From NCBI GenBank assembly GCA_019055375.1, contig JAHQIW010005955.1, positions 62,001 to 126,000 on the forward strand: a stretch of DNA of 64,000 nt, read 5' to 3'. Made by a program: the position numbers and the translations under genes. This DNA comes from Parelaphostrongylus tenuis (Eukaryota; Nematoda; Chromadorea; Rhabditida; Metastrongylidae). The stretch's first letter is position 1. The number at the start of each line of letters is the position of its first letter. The notes under the pieces are model-generated. The model searched no databases, was not told the DNA's origin, and was given only the letters and a program-made list of their open reading frames with translations. Below are positions 45,236-56,132 of the stretch, in pieces.

Positions 45236-46689
45236 ATCCTTGCTGTTTACCAAAATCCATTGTTAACGTTGTTGAAGGATGTTGATAACATTACGCAGTC
45301 ACCCTTCATAAGAACAGCATTAGTTCATACTTGTTCTCAAGAAATAAACGGAACGTAAAAATTCAATTTCATGTTTTAAACTACTTGTGAGTTCTCACTC
45401 CCACTGCAGAACCCGCCTGGCCACGATCCCACTGTAAACTTTTAGTAGCGTGGGATGAATGAAGAGGAAGTGAGGGATTTCTCGAACACTGAATAAATTT
45501 AGTGTTTCATTTCAGAATGGCTCATTTCAAGGGTCCAAAATCTAAAATGTATCACGTGGTATGACCATATGTTGCTGGTTTATTGACTGAGAACTTCGTC
45601 TTTAGTCATATTCACTTTCTTCTGAGCCTTCTACGCAAGGCACAAGGAATGTTTCAGTTATTCTTATTGAAGTTCTGCATCAACTGCTTCCATCTCTTCA
45701 AAGCTTTCCTATGTAGAGACTGATGAAAACACTCTCTGAACGATAGAATCGAAATAATAACAGCAATTTTTGTCTGTAAATGATTGTTCTTAAAAAGGTA
45801 GACGTAATATTCTGCTACATGCAGCGCGGTGTCGCATCTCGCTCACCTACTGTATTTGCGATGTCGTGTTCCGCATTAAGATTTGTAGCGCCGCACTGCT
45901 AAGCAAATATGGCAATATATTTGGCAACTGAATGCCTTTGGGGTCATGAATATGATTGAATGATGGAACTTCACAAAAGAGGCTTTTATAAAGATTACTT
46001 TTGAGAATTATTTTTGGTTCCGAGAACTGTACTTATTTACTAGACGGCGACAAATAAAAAAACTTATCTTATTCGCTGAACAAAATCTTTTGTTAGTGAT
46101 CATTCAAAAGCTTAAATCCATAGCTAGACCCCAATACAGTCGGTTTTTGAAAACACCCCCTTATAACGCTTTGAATATCTTCCTTACCATCCACGCGCCT
46201 TCATTTTTTCGTGCGCATATTTTGCTAGAAGCACGAAAAGCGTGTCAACATGTGTAGAAATTTTTGTAGTATTCAAGTCATTATCTTATCTGGAGTTCCC
46301 TTCGAAGCGGAGAAAAATTCCCAGTTGAAATAAAGATTGCATCCCACGACCAACGGCCAAGCCATCGATCATTTGCCACCCGGCCCCATGCACTAGCCAA
46401 TAAACAAGCCCGTTCGAAAACATAAAATTCAATCTTATTTTAACTATATCTCCAGAAAACCAACATTGCGGGAATCATTGAAACTTACCCTATCGAATGA
46501 TTACCAATAGTCTATAAAGACTCTGCCCGGCAAGGTGTAGAGCAGAGATATTTTCTTTCTCCTACAGCGCTATCGAAAGAACTTTTCCAAAGGGAGAACA
46601 CATTTTTGAGATCTCCGAGACGTGTGCTATCGCAAGTTCCAGCAATCTAAGTAGAGAGTAGCTAGTAAAGTATTGAAAAATGTGATATA
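45236..46689. other. Intergenic, no supported gene
   Basis: AT-rich. A few satellite-like words ('aaaacacccccttataacgc', about 46150) recall the 37.9 kb units. Otherwise nothing. Confidence 0.35.
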
Positions 46690-47000
46690 TTATATACTAG
46701 CCAAAAAACAACCGAGTGTACGACACTGTCTGTTTAGTGATAATTTCACTGGACTTACAATGTAAAATGATCGTTGTCGCTAACTATTAGTGGGAGACTG
46801 AGCATCCTCAGAGGATTGGTAAAAGACGGAAGGGTACCGCCCAACTGATGAAACTGTCAAGGTCGAAACACTTGTATCGGGCTCTATAAGTCAGCACTAT
46901 TAATAACAGGCCACATGCGTGGCTCAAAAAATGATTATCTGGCATACTGAAATTTAGGCGTGGTCTCAAGGAAACACCTGAAACGATAGATAATCGAAGA
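46690..47000 (+). mobile_element. Hammerhead element, half copy
   Basis: Matches the centre and right arm of the 7.03-7.45 kb palindrome. Shared parts are ATACTAGCCA, CGAGTGTACGACACT, TCGTTGTCGCTAACT, a ribozyme at 46839, ATCGGGCTCTATAAGTCAGC and CTGAAATTTAGGCGTGGTCT. The left arm is absent, so this copy is either truncated or the ancestral single-ribozyme form from which the palindromes arose. Confidence 0.68.
46839..46882 (+). ncRNA. Hammerhead ribozyme, weakened copy
   Basis: Stem I GCCCAA with UCGGGC (five of six pairs), core CUGAUGA and GAA intact, stem III ACACUUGU, cleavage A. Stem II has drifted to AACUGUCAAGGUC, which can form only about three pairs and leaves an A-C at its base. 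The core is better than the stems, so weak activity cannot be ruled out. Confidence 0.5.
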
Positions 47001-49924
47001 GTTTTGTCCAGCGAAATATAAGCGATATAAGAAAAAAAATACACGTGGTCGTTGTGAAACGTAATTTTCATCTGGATTTTACAGCGTTAAAAAGCAGCGT
47101 TTTGATAAAAAAATTAATGCGGCTTCAACCAGAGATTTGAGCTTTTGAATGATTACTGATACCCTGTGAAAGTGTCCTGCTAGACGAATGAGATCGGCTT
47201 TGTCACCGTTTAGCATACAAGTACTAGAAGCCGAAATCTTGTTGTTTCAACGAATAAATCATATTCTTCCGAAACGAAGCATATTTCCAGATAGTATGAA
47301 ACATTGGTTATTTCACAACTGTGTTTCCGTAATCATCCAATCGCTGGAAAAAAGTGCAGGTTTTTAGACTAAGTCTGATTTCCAGGAGGCCTTCGTAGTG
47401 CTCCACTAACGGAATGAAAATTACGCTTTGCAGTATTTTTTCCCAACTTCATAGCGATTCTCTTACGATTACATTAAGAAATTTTGTTTCTAAGCAAACT
47501 TGTTTCTACTAAACGATTGAATATTATTGATCGAGCATCTACAAACATAATTATAGTAAAACGAGCGCCCAGTTGTCCTTCTGCTCTCCATTTTCCATTA
47601 CGGATTGTGTGGAATGCAGTCGCATTCTGAACATTGTACACGTGTTTTCTTGCCTTTTTTTACTGAACAAGGCTTTTCTACTTGACTAGTAGTAGTCATG
47701 TGATAGTTTGAGATATAAATACTACTCTTCGCTTGTAAAAACGACTTTCATACTATGTTCTAACAACAAGAAGAAAATTACGTTACGCATTTGAAGTGCG
47801 TTGTTTCGATCTAATGGCGAAATTGTTTGTAACTTTATAGTAACGTAATGTTACCAGAGAAAACTTCATCGCTAAAAAAACTGATTACTTTTTAAAGGAC
47901 TTTTACACATATTCTAATTGAGAGCTCTTCCACATGCCCCATTACTTTCCCCTTATCAATACGGAATTCAGTGAGTGGATTAAAAACGCGTTTCTTTAGA
48001 ATAAAAATGTCAAACTACTATGCAAAAGCACATTTTCTGAAATGTAAGACTTCTAAAAGGCACTTATTCGGAAAGCTTTTTAGTATGTAGCCGGATTAAA
48101 CATTGAGAGAGTTTGCGTTTTTTGATCTTGGAAGTGGTTTTTTTTTGCAAGCATACCTATACTCAACAATAATATTTGTTTTTAGTAGACTATTAGTAGT
48201 CATACAATAGCTAACTAATGAGTCATAGAATGACTTAAAAATTGGAGATTTTGGCACGGTGTTTAGTTTCTGTTATAGCTTACTCGGTGCGCAGTTCCAA
48301 GGATGAGAAAAATGCACCTCGCTCTGAGGAAATTATCCCGTTGTTTGAACATCACAATCAGTTCTGTTGGCAATTACACATAGCAAAAATTAGATGTCAG
48401 AGGAACGATGAGCACGGCAAAAATTGGAATATATTACTGAAGCATCTTTTCTAGAAGTTTTTCTTAATATGGATTGCACCCACGTGTGCTAGCAATTCGG
48501 ATTTTGATAGAAAAATAACATCTATGGGGAATGAACATATTTTCTTCCCTAATTGCCTAATCTTGTCGCCTATCATATCCTGTAAGATTATCTTTTACCA
48601 CTCTTTATTCCTCTATTCGTCATAGTAATTGTTCTGTTCTCCACACAACTCCTAAACATCGGCGGCGCACAGTTGCAAATGGTATGGTTCATTGCACCTG
48701 AGCATTATGTTGTTTTGAAGTCATCAAAGAGTGGGGCAGGATTCTGGATAACGACGCCTTCTTTGACCACTGGTTGATCATATTTTTGTAACTATTCTCC
48801 TGAAAAGATTCAAAATTGCTTTCTACAAACAACATTTGCCGAAGTTTCCAAGGTACCGTCTTTTTTAGAGCTTAGGAACGTCAAGTTGACTTGCAGTCTG
48901 TTCGGTCAAACACTTGCGAAGTTGAACCAGAAAAGATGAGCACTATTAATAACGTTTTTGGGGGAAGCATGCAGTCTAATGTGATAATTGATTGCCATTC
49001 AGGAATTTTTATCAAATTATTTATCTCGACATACTTCTCACAACTTGTACGACTAGCAGCTTTACAATAGCCTGCATAAAGCTGTGTCTGTGCATGCATT
49101 ACCAATGTTTCGTCTACATACAATGTAGAAGCTCATTGATTCGTTGCACGAGCACGTACTCAGTGAAGCGTCCGGGCAGGACATTCTAATTTTCTTCTGC
49201 TAACATGGCAAAAACTATTCAATCGAAATACTTATTATGGAATAATTTTCCCTATATAGCCTAGGATATCGAATAGTTAGCAGCAATGACCGTTTTTCCG
49301 AACTTCACGTCAAGTAGAGGAGGATACTCATGTTAGCAGATGGGCGGATACGCTTTTAGATTACTTGTGGGCGGCGACAATCACCTACATTGACTACACT
49401 GGAGTTAATTGAGGAAGTATGAACGTTCAACTGAAAAGTACGCTGGGAGCGTCAAAATAGTTCGCGTGCTCACTGTTGAGATCGCCACGATATAATGTGC
49501 TAATAGTCCAAAATAATCAAAAAATAAAAAGTTAGTACACAAGAAGCGATAGAGCATGAATTTTTCTATAATTCGATGGGGGTTCGAACTCTAAAAAACG
49601 CGCTAATAGTCAAGAAATTCTTGAGAATCTTTGATGAAATAGCATCGCGTGCAGTGCACAGTATCACTGCTGCGAAACCAACCATTGTTTTCTAAAATTC
49701 AAGCACTGCGATAACTTTTGCGTATTATATGGAGTAGGGATTTATGCAAATGGGAAGATTTATGTCAAAATATTTGATTTCAGAAGTACAAGATCATAAT
49801 GCAATTGATTATTTGGCGATTTAATTTTTCATATCAATGAATAGAAGCGAATTGTTTTTGTAATTAACGGAAGATAAAGAAATTTCTAGTTTTTCTTACT
49901 ACATTTTTCGCAGTGTTATTATGT
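47001..49924. other. Intergenic with scattered satellite-like words
   Basis: No gene seen. At about 47.38-48.24 kb, phrases such as 'tttttagactaagtct', 'tttttagtagactattagtagt' and 'agaaaattacg' suggest old units of the family at 1.58 and 37.83 kb. The rest is unassigned AT-rich DNA. Confidence 0.35.
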
Positions 49925-50015
49925 TTCATATATACCTAAGGGAATTGAGTGGTGTGCGAATCACGGCCTCAGGCAGGAATCGAACCTACGTTTCATACAT
50001 ACCGGCAATAGTGGC
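49925..50015 (-). repeat. tRNA-like repeat, minus copy of an inverted pair
   Basis: On minus it reads ACGTAGGTTCGATTCCTGCC (B-box GGTTCGATTCC intact), then TGAGGCCGTGATTCGCACAC and CAATTCCCTTAGGTATAT. This is the 3' half of the tRNA-like element at 50129 plus its conserved trailing sequence. The 5' half with the A-box is not recognisable. It faces the plus copy across about 110 bp. Confidence 0.6.
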
Positions 50016-50128
50016 TGTCAGCTCAACTGGGTTTATAAAGCGAAATCGCATACCCAACGAAAACCAGTTAAGGTTGGTGACTGATTGCTAATATAGAGAT
50101 GTTGAAGAATGAGTGGTCGGGCAAATGT

Positions 50129-50201
50129 GCCTCGGTGGTGTAGTCGAATTAGCACGCGTCCCCGGTGTGGATAAAACGCAGGTTCGATTCCCGCCTGAGG
50201 C
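50129..50201 (+). tRNA. tRNA-Thr(GGU)-like element, probably a SINE head
   Basis: Folds as a 73 nt tRNA. The acceptor stem is GCCTCGG with CTGAGGC (7 pairs, one G-T). The D-stem is GTGT with GCAC and the anticodon stem has four of five pairs. The anticodon loop CCGGTGT gives anticodon GGT. The T-arm has loop TTCGATT and one mismatch. The B-box GGTTCGATTCC is canonical. Position 33 is C rather than the near-invariant T. The same sequence with its trailing CTCAATTCTCTCAGGTATAT recurs at 1121 and 49925, so a mobile tRNA-derived repeat is more likely than a working tRNA gene. No CCA is encoded, as expected in eukaryotes. Confidence 0.5.
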
Positions 50202-52935
50202 CGCGTTTTTGCTCATCAATTCTCTCAGGTATATAGGGAAGGTGAAGATTGAATTCTTAATGAATATAAATGAGGCAGCATAGAAATCTTCAATAGCCAT
50301 ATGATTTATCATCTTCTTGTAAGCATGTAGTTTTTCCATCAACAATGCGGAGCTTTAGAGAAAAACACTAGCAATGTTTCTGCCACCCATGATGGTGCAG
50401 TGGTAGTGATCACTCACATTCATTACACGACTGACTATACTCATTATGTCATTCCTGAGGGATGAGAGTCACGATGATGAGATTCAGTCTGTGCTTCGTG
50501 TAAATCAAAACCCTCATTCCTCAGAAGTCATAAAGTTGACAGCAAACTTGCCATGAAAAGGCTTATCTTCTCCTCTAACTCACGTGTTAACGGTCCAAAA
50601 TTGTTGCATCAAAATTTATGGAGATACGACTCAATCAGCATTCACCGAAGTACGTCCCCAAACGGCAGGCGAAACAACACGCAAAAACACACAAGCACCT
50701 CAGTGGATAGCGAATGGCAGAAAATGATTTCAATAGGAGAAATCCAGTGGTGCACACAGCAAGATAATTATGGTGTCGAGTCACGTTAAACTAGAGAGGA
50801 AATAATTGTGTAATAGAGGGCGTGCTGTTGGAAATAACTTGTTATTCATGCGAGGCCGTAGATATAAGCTCTCAGCGCACTGGGCTCATCAAGCTTCACA
50901 ACCCTTTCAGTAGAGTAAAGCTGTCCCAAACGCGCCTGATAAAACCTCTCGGTGGTCTAAAAGTGCCGGATAGTGTTCTATGGTGGAGCCGTGAGATGCT
51001 ATAGTGGAGCTGCGGAATTTCAGAAGAATTCTACTTGCAGCAATCTCACCTTGCCGATACCGACAACAAGATCTTTGATTTCTGAAAGTAATTTGTACCA
51101 TTCTGCTAGCGGTTATGGTATGATATTCGTCCACAAGTTGAACAGCATAGTGAAAAAGCTGAAATACAGCACTGAAAGGCGACTTTTAATTGGCAAGAAG
51201 GAAAAAACCAGCGTTCACAATATTTGCGAGTCTCGGTGTCGCGATTAAATACGCTTTTTATTTACAGAAACCCTCTTCCTCTATGACTCTCTTTTGTCTC
51301 ATGGTGCGCAAAACTGTTGAGGACTACTTGTGATTTAACGTGATTTAGCAGTAGAACAGGAGGTGAGAAAATGCAACTTCAGTGTGTTCCACATCAATTC
51401 GGAGCTATTGTTAACCTGCTTGACCTTTTGTACCAAATTAGTCGCCCCAGTTTGAGTGATCAATGTGTGTGGATGTGTTGATCGACCGCCAGCAATGCGG
51501 AAGTCGTGATCCAGTAGTCATAAGAAATCTTTATAAACAAAAATTGCAAAATTACACTAGAATAATAAACACTACTGCATACAAAATAGCAGCGATAGGT
51601 AGCGATATGATGGCTGAGAATTATCATGGGACAAATTGATAATGGAATAGTGATCTGCCTTGACCATAGTGATGCCTGTATCAATGGAAGCAGTGTGATG
51701 TTTTCTGTGAGACATGACCAATCGTAAGAGATTTTGATGTTGTTTTGTTTGCTCCTGAGAATAAGCACCTGTGGTGGTAGCCAGTAGGTAATCCAATATA
51801 AAATCATGGTAGGGTCTCATGGCCCTTACATAACGACATGTTGCACTGTGTCAACAGGTGACTTTATCGGCTGTAATGTAATCAAGATGATTGGTGTAAT
51901 TGCTGGCTACCTTGCCCTCAATGGCACACCATTGTGCTCTACATAGACATGCTTTTCAGAAGAATTCAAAGGCTGCGTAGTAGAACTGCATGCCTAGCAA
52001 ACCACCGAAGTGCGACGGCGATACAAGATAGATTCTTATGTATATCAAAAAGACATGGCCCCTATTTTGAATTTGTATGATGCGGAAAGAGACGTGACGA
52101 CACGATCACTTGACTAGATGATAAATGATGAGTGAAGGTTCAGTTGTTACCGTAACGATGCGACCATCACGAGTTCGTGACAGTTCGATTTGTTCTTGAC
52201 AATGGGTACTGTCGCACATCATTTGCTTCGTCGTCCTCTCGGCTCTATTCTGCAACACCTGCAATGATTGATAAGGTTGTTTTCCCAGTCATACGACGGA
52301 AGAGTAGTGACGAGTCTTCAGAGAAGTGCTTACCAATGCAAAAATTCATTCCTACTCAGAATAGCAAAAGACGCTTTGTGAGTAAAGCCTGTTGTCGTCG
52401 CAGATGCTTATAGCTGCTTTACGTTCCGTTAGGAGCTCTCGAACGTTGCAGTGCACAGTCATCTGCAGTGTTTGTATGGAGGTCTCGTCAGATGTATTTT
52501 ACTGTTAGGGAAAAGCTACGTAGACAGGCCAGAATCATTTGGGCGTTAGTGAGTGGTTGTGCCCATGGATGGTTTTGGTTATCGATATTGTATCAATTCC
52601 ATAAATCACGCTATTTGTGGACCCGTCTTTATATCTGATGGTGGGTCTACTCCAACATTGATGGCTCGGAGACGTAAGGAGCATAGTTTTAGGTTGCGTA
52701 TGCGTAACACATCATGCACAACATCTCAATGTTTCGAGCCGTTTGCGCCTCTCACGTCTGAAATTTTTGTATAGATGGCTTTACCCTAATTGCTGCTTGA
52801 TATTTGAGAGTTCAAGATCAAAAGTTTATCAGACAGATAACATTGTAATTCTATTAGAGGAGGAGCAATAAAAAGCTTTCGTTTGATTGTAGTCGCCAAA
52901 ACATAATCACTGCTGTAATGAATAGAAGAATCGGC
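50202..52935. other. Intergenic, no supported gene
   Basis: Several frames of 60-115 codons on both strands (for example 50973-51248, 51460-51807, 52177-52413) lack motifs. I found no splice pattern or repeat partner. Confidence 0.35.
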
Positions 52936-53275
52936 GCCCCGTTAATTGTCGAGTGACTCGAGTGGGTACCAGCAAAACTTCATTTTTCCCTACCGTGTGC
53001 AAGAGTAGCCCACTTGGTTCTCTTTGCTTTAGGGATTCGCTGAGCATCATATCTTTCTTCTATAGCTTTCGTGAAGTAATTGGACCAACGTTTCGCTGGT
53101 CTTCCTGTAGAGCGCTTGATGCCCCGAGGAATGCATTCGGTAACGGCTCTCTTCCATCGGGTGTCGTCGAAGCGCATCACGTGTCCGGCCCACCTTATTT
53201 TCGATATCCTGGCATGTAGAACGGCGTTTCTGATTTTCGATCGTTGACGTAGGTCGAAACTTCGGATCCTTTCTC
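52936..53275 (-). pseudogene. RTE-1 copy C, 3' end piece in reverse orientation
   Basis: Minus strand: RERIRSFDLRQRSKIRNAVL, then ARISKIRWAGHVMRFDDTRW, IPRGIKRSTGRPAKRWSNYF and KAKRTKWATLAHGREK. This is the RTE-1 C-terminus and is largely open for 103 codons. It stops abruptly at 53275-53279, where the plus-strand 5' part of another RTE-1 begins, so the two are joined tail-inverted. Confidence 0.8.
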
Positions 53276-55400
53276 TGCACCTACAATGCAAGAATCCTTG
53301 CTCACGATGCCGCTCTAGTAGATCTATTGATTCAAGATAGAAGAATAAGGTACGACGTCATTGGCCTGACTGAGAAGAGAAGGCGCCATTCTTTTCACGC
53401 TGTTTATAACACCGCAGAAGAACTGTTCGTTAGAACATGCGATAGCAAAGGTGTCGGAGGCGTTGGCGTCTCGTCAGATTGAATTCGACCGTGGACATCG
53501 ATTCGTTTGAACAACTGACAGCCCGTATCGGGCGATTACGGTTGAAACGAGTGGTTCTATGCCGGCTTTGACCATCTTCATTGCTTACGCACCAACATCA
53601 AGCTATAACAAAGACTAAATCGAAGCGTTTTATATGACCTCGAAAAATTCGTCAGAGAAGATCACACATTTATAAGGTCAATGCCGGAAATTTCAGCGCA
53701 AAAATTGGACCAGAAGAACGTATGAAGAACGTCATATAGGGATTCACAAACTAAAATAGATTGAACAGGGTGAGAGGCTATCTGAGTTTATCATGACGAC
53801 CCAAACAATCCATGGTAACTCGCAGTTCCATTAGCGCTATAAAAGCCGAGAGTCTTAGGCCACGAAGAGACGCTTGTCTCCGTAGACACTCGAGCTGATA
53901 CGCCGAAGTGGAATCGCACGAGCTATAGGCACCGAAATCTTACGCCCAAACTTGCGAAACGCTGCAGACAAGCGATAAAAGGATACCTCAAAGAGAGAAG
54001 AGCAGCAGTTATGGCAGAGCTGCCGAGGCTGGGAAGAGCACGCAACGCTCAGCAAGGTTTCGCCAACTATAAGACCAAGATGATAGCACTCCATACCCTG
54101 ACGGGACACTTACAGGTTCGAGATGGGCTAAGGAGAAAATCGTCCGCTCGCTAACCATGCCCTCTTACCGTCATATAAATTGAAAGAGAACGAATATGTT
54201 GTTCCACCGGTCCTCCCTTCTGAAATTCGACATGCTATATCGTCGGTGAAGAACAGAACAACACCCGGTCCAGACAGGACTAGGCCAGAACACCTGAATA
54301 ATCAGCCGCCAGTTCTCATCAACACCCTGGCTCGGCTCTTCACTCGCTACTTGTTAGAATGCAAGGTCCCCATTCAATGGAAAAACAGCAAGACTGTATT
54401 GTTGTTCTAAAAGGGAGACCTTCACAACTTAGGCAGTTATCGCCCACTCTGCTTGCTGTCCGTTGTATATAAACTCTTTACTCGTGTCATCCTAAACGAG
54501 ATTGACAGAACACTGGACGAAGGACAGCCATGCGAACAAGCAGGGCTCCGAAAAGGACTTAGTACCATAGACTACATCCACACGATCACATGATTCATTG
54601 AAGTTTCACGGGAGTACAAATAACCACTCTGTCTTACTTTCATCAATCTGAAGAAAGCCTTTGATTGAGTAGAGACAGAAGCGGTTATAGAGACTTGGAT
54701 AACCACGGCGTCCCCACTCGGTACATAATGATCCTTCGTGAGCTTTATAAAGATCTTGCAACCAAAATACCTCCATTCTACAACAATATCACCATTGACG
54801 CAAGAAGAGGGGTTTGACAAGGCGATACAATTTCGCCAAAACTATTCACTGCCACCCTACAAAACGTCATGCGAACATTAGAATGGGACGATATGGGAGT
54901 GAAAATTGACGGTCGACAACTAAACCATGTTCGCTTTGCTGACGATATTTTTCTCATAACACCAAACATCAGCCAAGCGGAACGAATTTTGACCGATTTC
55001 AATAACGCCTGTAGAAAGAAAGCTCTTCAACTAAGTTACATCGTTGTTTATGAGGAACGGATGGGTTTCGAATGCCCCATTCACGCTCAACGGAACGACA
55101 GTCTCCGAATGCTCCAGGTACGTCTATCTAGGTCGTGAAATCAACATAGTGAACGACCTAGCTCCAGAGTTGATCAGGAGGAAACGAGCGGCTTCGGGAA
55201 CGTTTAAGAACATCGAAGATGTAGTGAAGAGGACTAAGAACATCCAACTCCGTGGCCACCTTTTCGACTAGGCGATTATCCCTGCTCTTCCTACGCAGCA
55301 GAAAGCTGGTCGCTATGTAAGCAGGATGAAAGATCGCTAGCCGTTAATGAATGCGGAGTCGAAAGGTCGATGCTGAGATCTATCCCGTATCTCACAAAAT
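53276..55400 (+). pseudogene. RTE-1 copy C, main piece (dead, deleted)
   Basis: Starts within the CTYNARILAHDA-equivalent start of the endonuclease (CTACAATGCAAGAATCC), lacking the ATG and the 5' UTR. It continues colinear with copy B through the endonuclease. A ~260 bp deletion near 53829 removes the SDH part. The RT has SSVKNRTTPGPDRTRPEHLN, LRFADDIFLITP (written VRFADD here; Asp pair at 54935-54946) and CSRYVYLGREIN, and it stops near 55400 before the C-terminus. Many stops and frameshifts. Together with 52936-53275 it could be one element whose 3' end was inverted. Confidence 0.8.
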
Positions 55401-55519
55401 TGATGTTTAGTACATCATTTGTATGTTTTTGAGGTCAATGAGATTTATTTTGACCCTCATATTTCTTGAAGTCTTTTCTCGCTGAACAAAGCTATTTATC
55501 TAAGATTTGGACGAATAAT

Positions 55520-55590
55520 ACTTACTTGGATACTTACTTGGACGGTCCGTCTCCACTGGTTGCACGGGCCCCAGCACATATTCCATTCGC
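55520..55590 (-). repeat. RTE-2 3' tail fragment
   Basis: On minus: GGGCCCGTGCAACCAGTGGA, then GACGGACCGTCCAAGTAAGT and ATCCAAGTAAGT. This is the terminal codons and tandem TCCAAGTA-type tail of RTE-2, also seen at about 3345 and 31500. No coding part remains. Confidence 0.6.
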
Positions 55591-55670
55591 TCCCTTTGTT
55601 GCGCTAATCACCTGTCATCTTTATCCGCTATAGTCTAGACCATCCGTTAGCCCGATCATGCATTATGCAA

Positions 55671-55750
55671 TCAAGCAAGTCCAGGCTACGGCGAGTGTGG
55701 ACGAATAAAGACAGGCCACGTTCCAGTCTTAACCAATCTAGAAGCATTCT
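55671..55750 (+). repeat. Srsx duplicated segment, copy B, left piece
   Basis: AAGCAAGTCCAGGCTACGGC to AACCAATCTAGAAG matches 33440-33507. The match then breaks at the left edge of the BEL/Pao-type insertion and resumes at 60616. Confidence 0.75.
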
Positions 55751-56132
55751 AATTTCAGTGATAGCTGAATCGTTGCTTGTATACTTTGCGATAGAGTACT
55801 GCTCTTTGACTCGTCTTGATTTGTCCAGCCACACGGACCCTACATATATCAAAGTATACACACATATGTACAACAACCATCATGAGCATTAACGATGGTA
55901 AAAAAAGATTATACGAGAGAACGTAAAGTTGATGCCAAGGACATATGAGTGACGACGTTGGAAAGAGTTAGTCGAGTTGCCATTGTCTGTGTATTCAATT
56001 CGAATTTTGGTACAGTGGAAGTGACTTTGTGTGGAGGTAGTTTCGATTAGGCTGCTGGTAGTTGTGAGTTGTTGCTCGGCACAAGGTAAGAGCAGGTTGC
56101 CATGCTTTATATGCTTGCACCTGCGAAGAGGA

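Noticed and set aside
51460..51820. Two overlapping minus-strand frames of 82 and 115 codons
   Set aside because: Mutually overlapping in different frames, with no motif or conserved copy.
55753..56100. A complete 3' LTR of the BEL/Pao element
   Set aside because: Only 41 bp matches the other side (60157-60197); beyond that the sequences diverge, so a full LTR cannot be supported.
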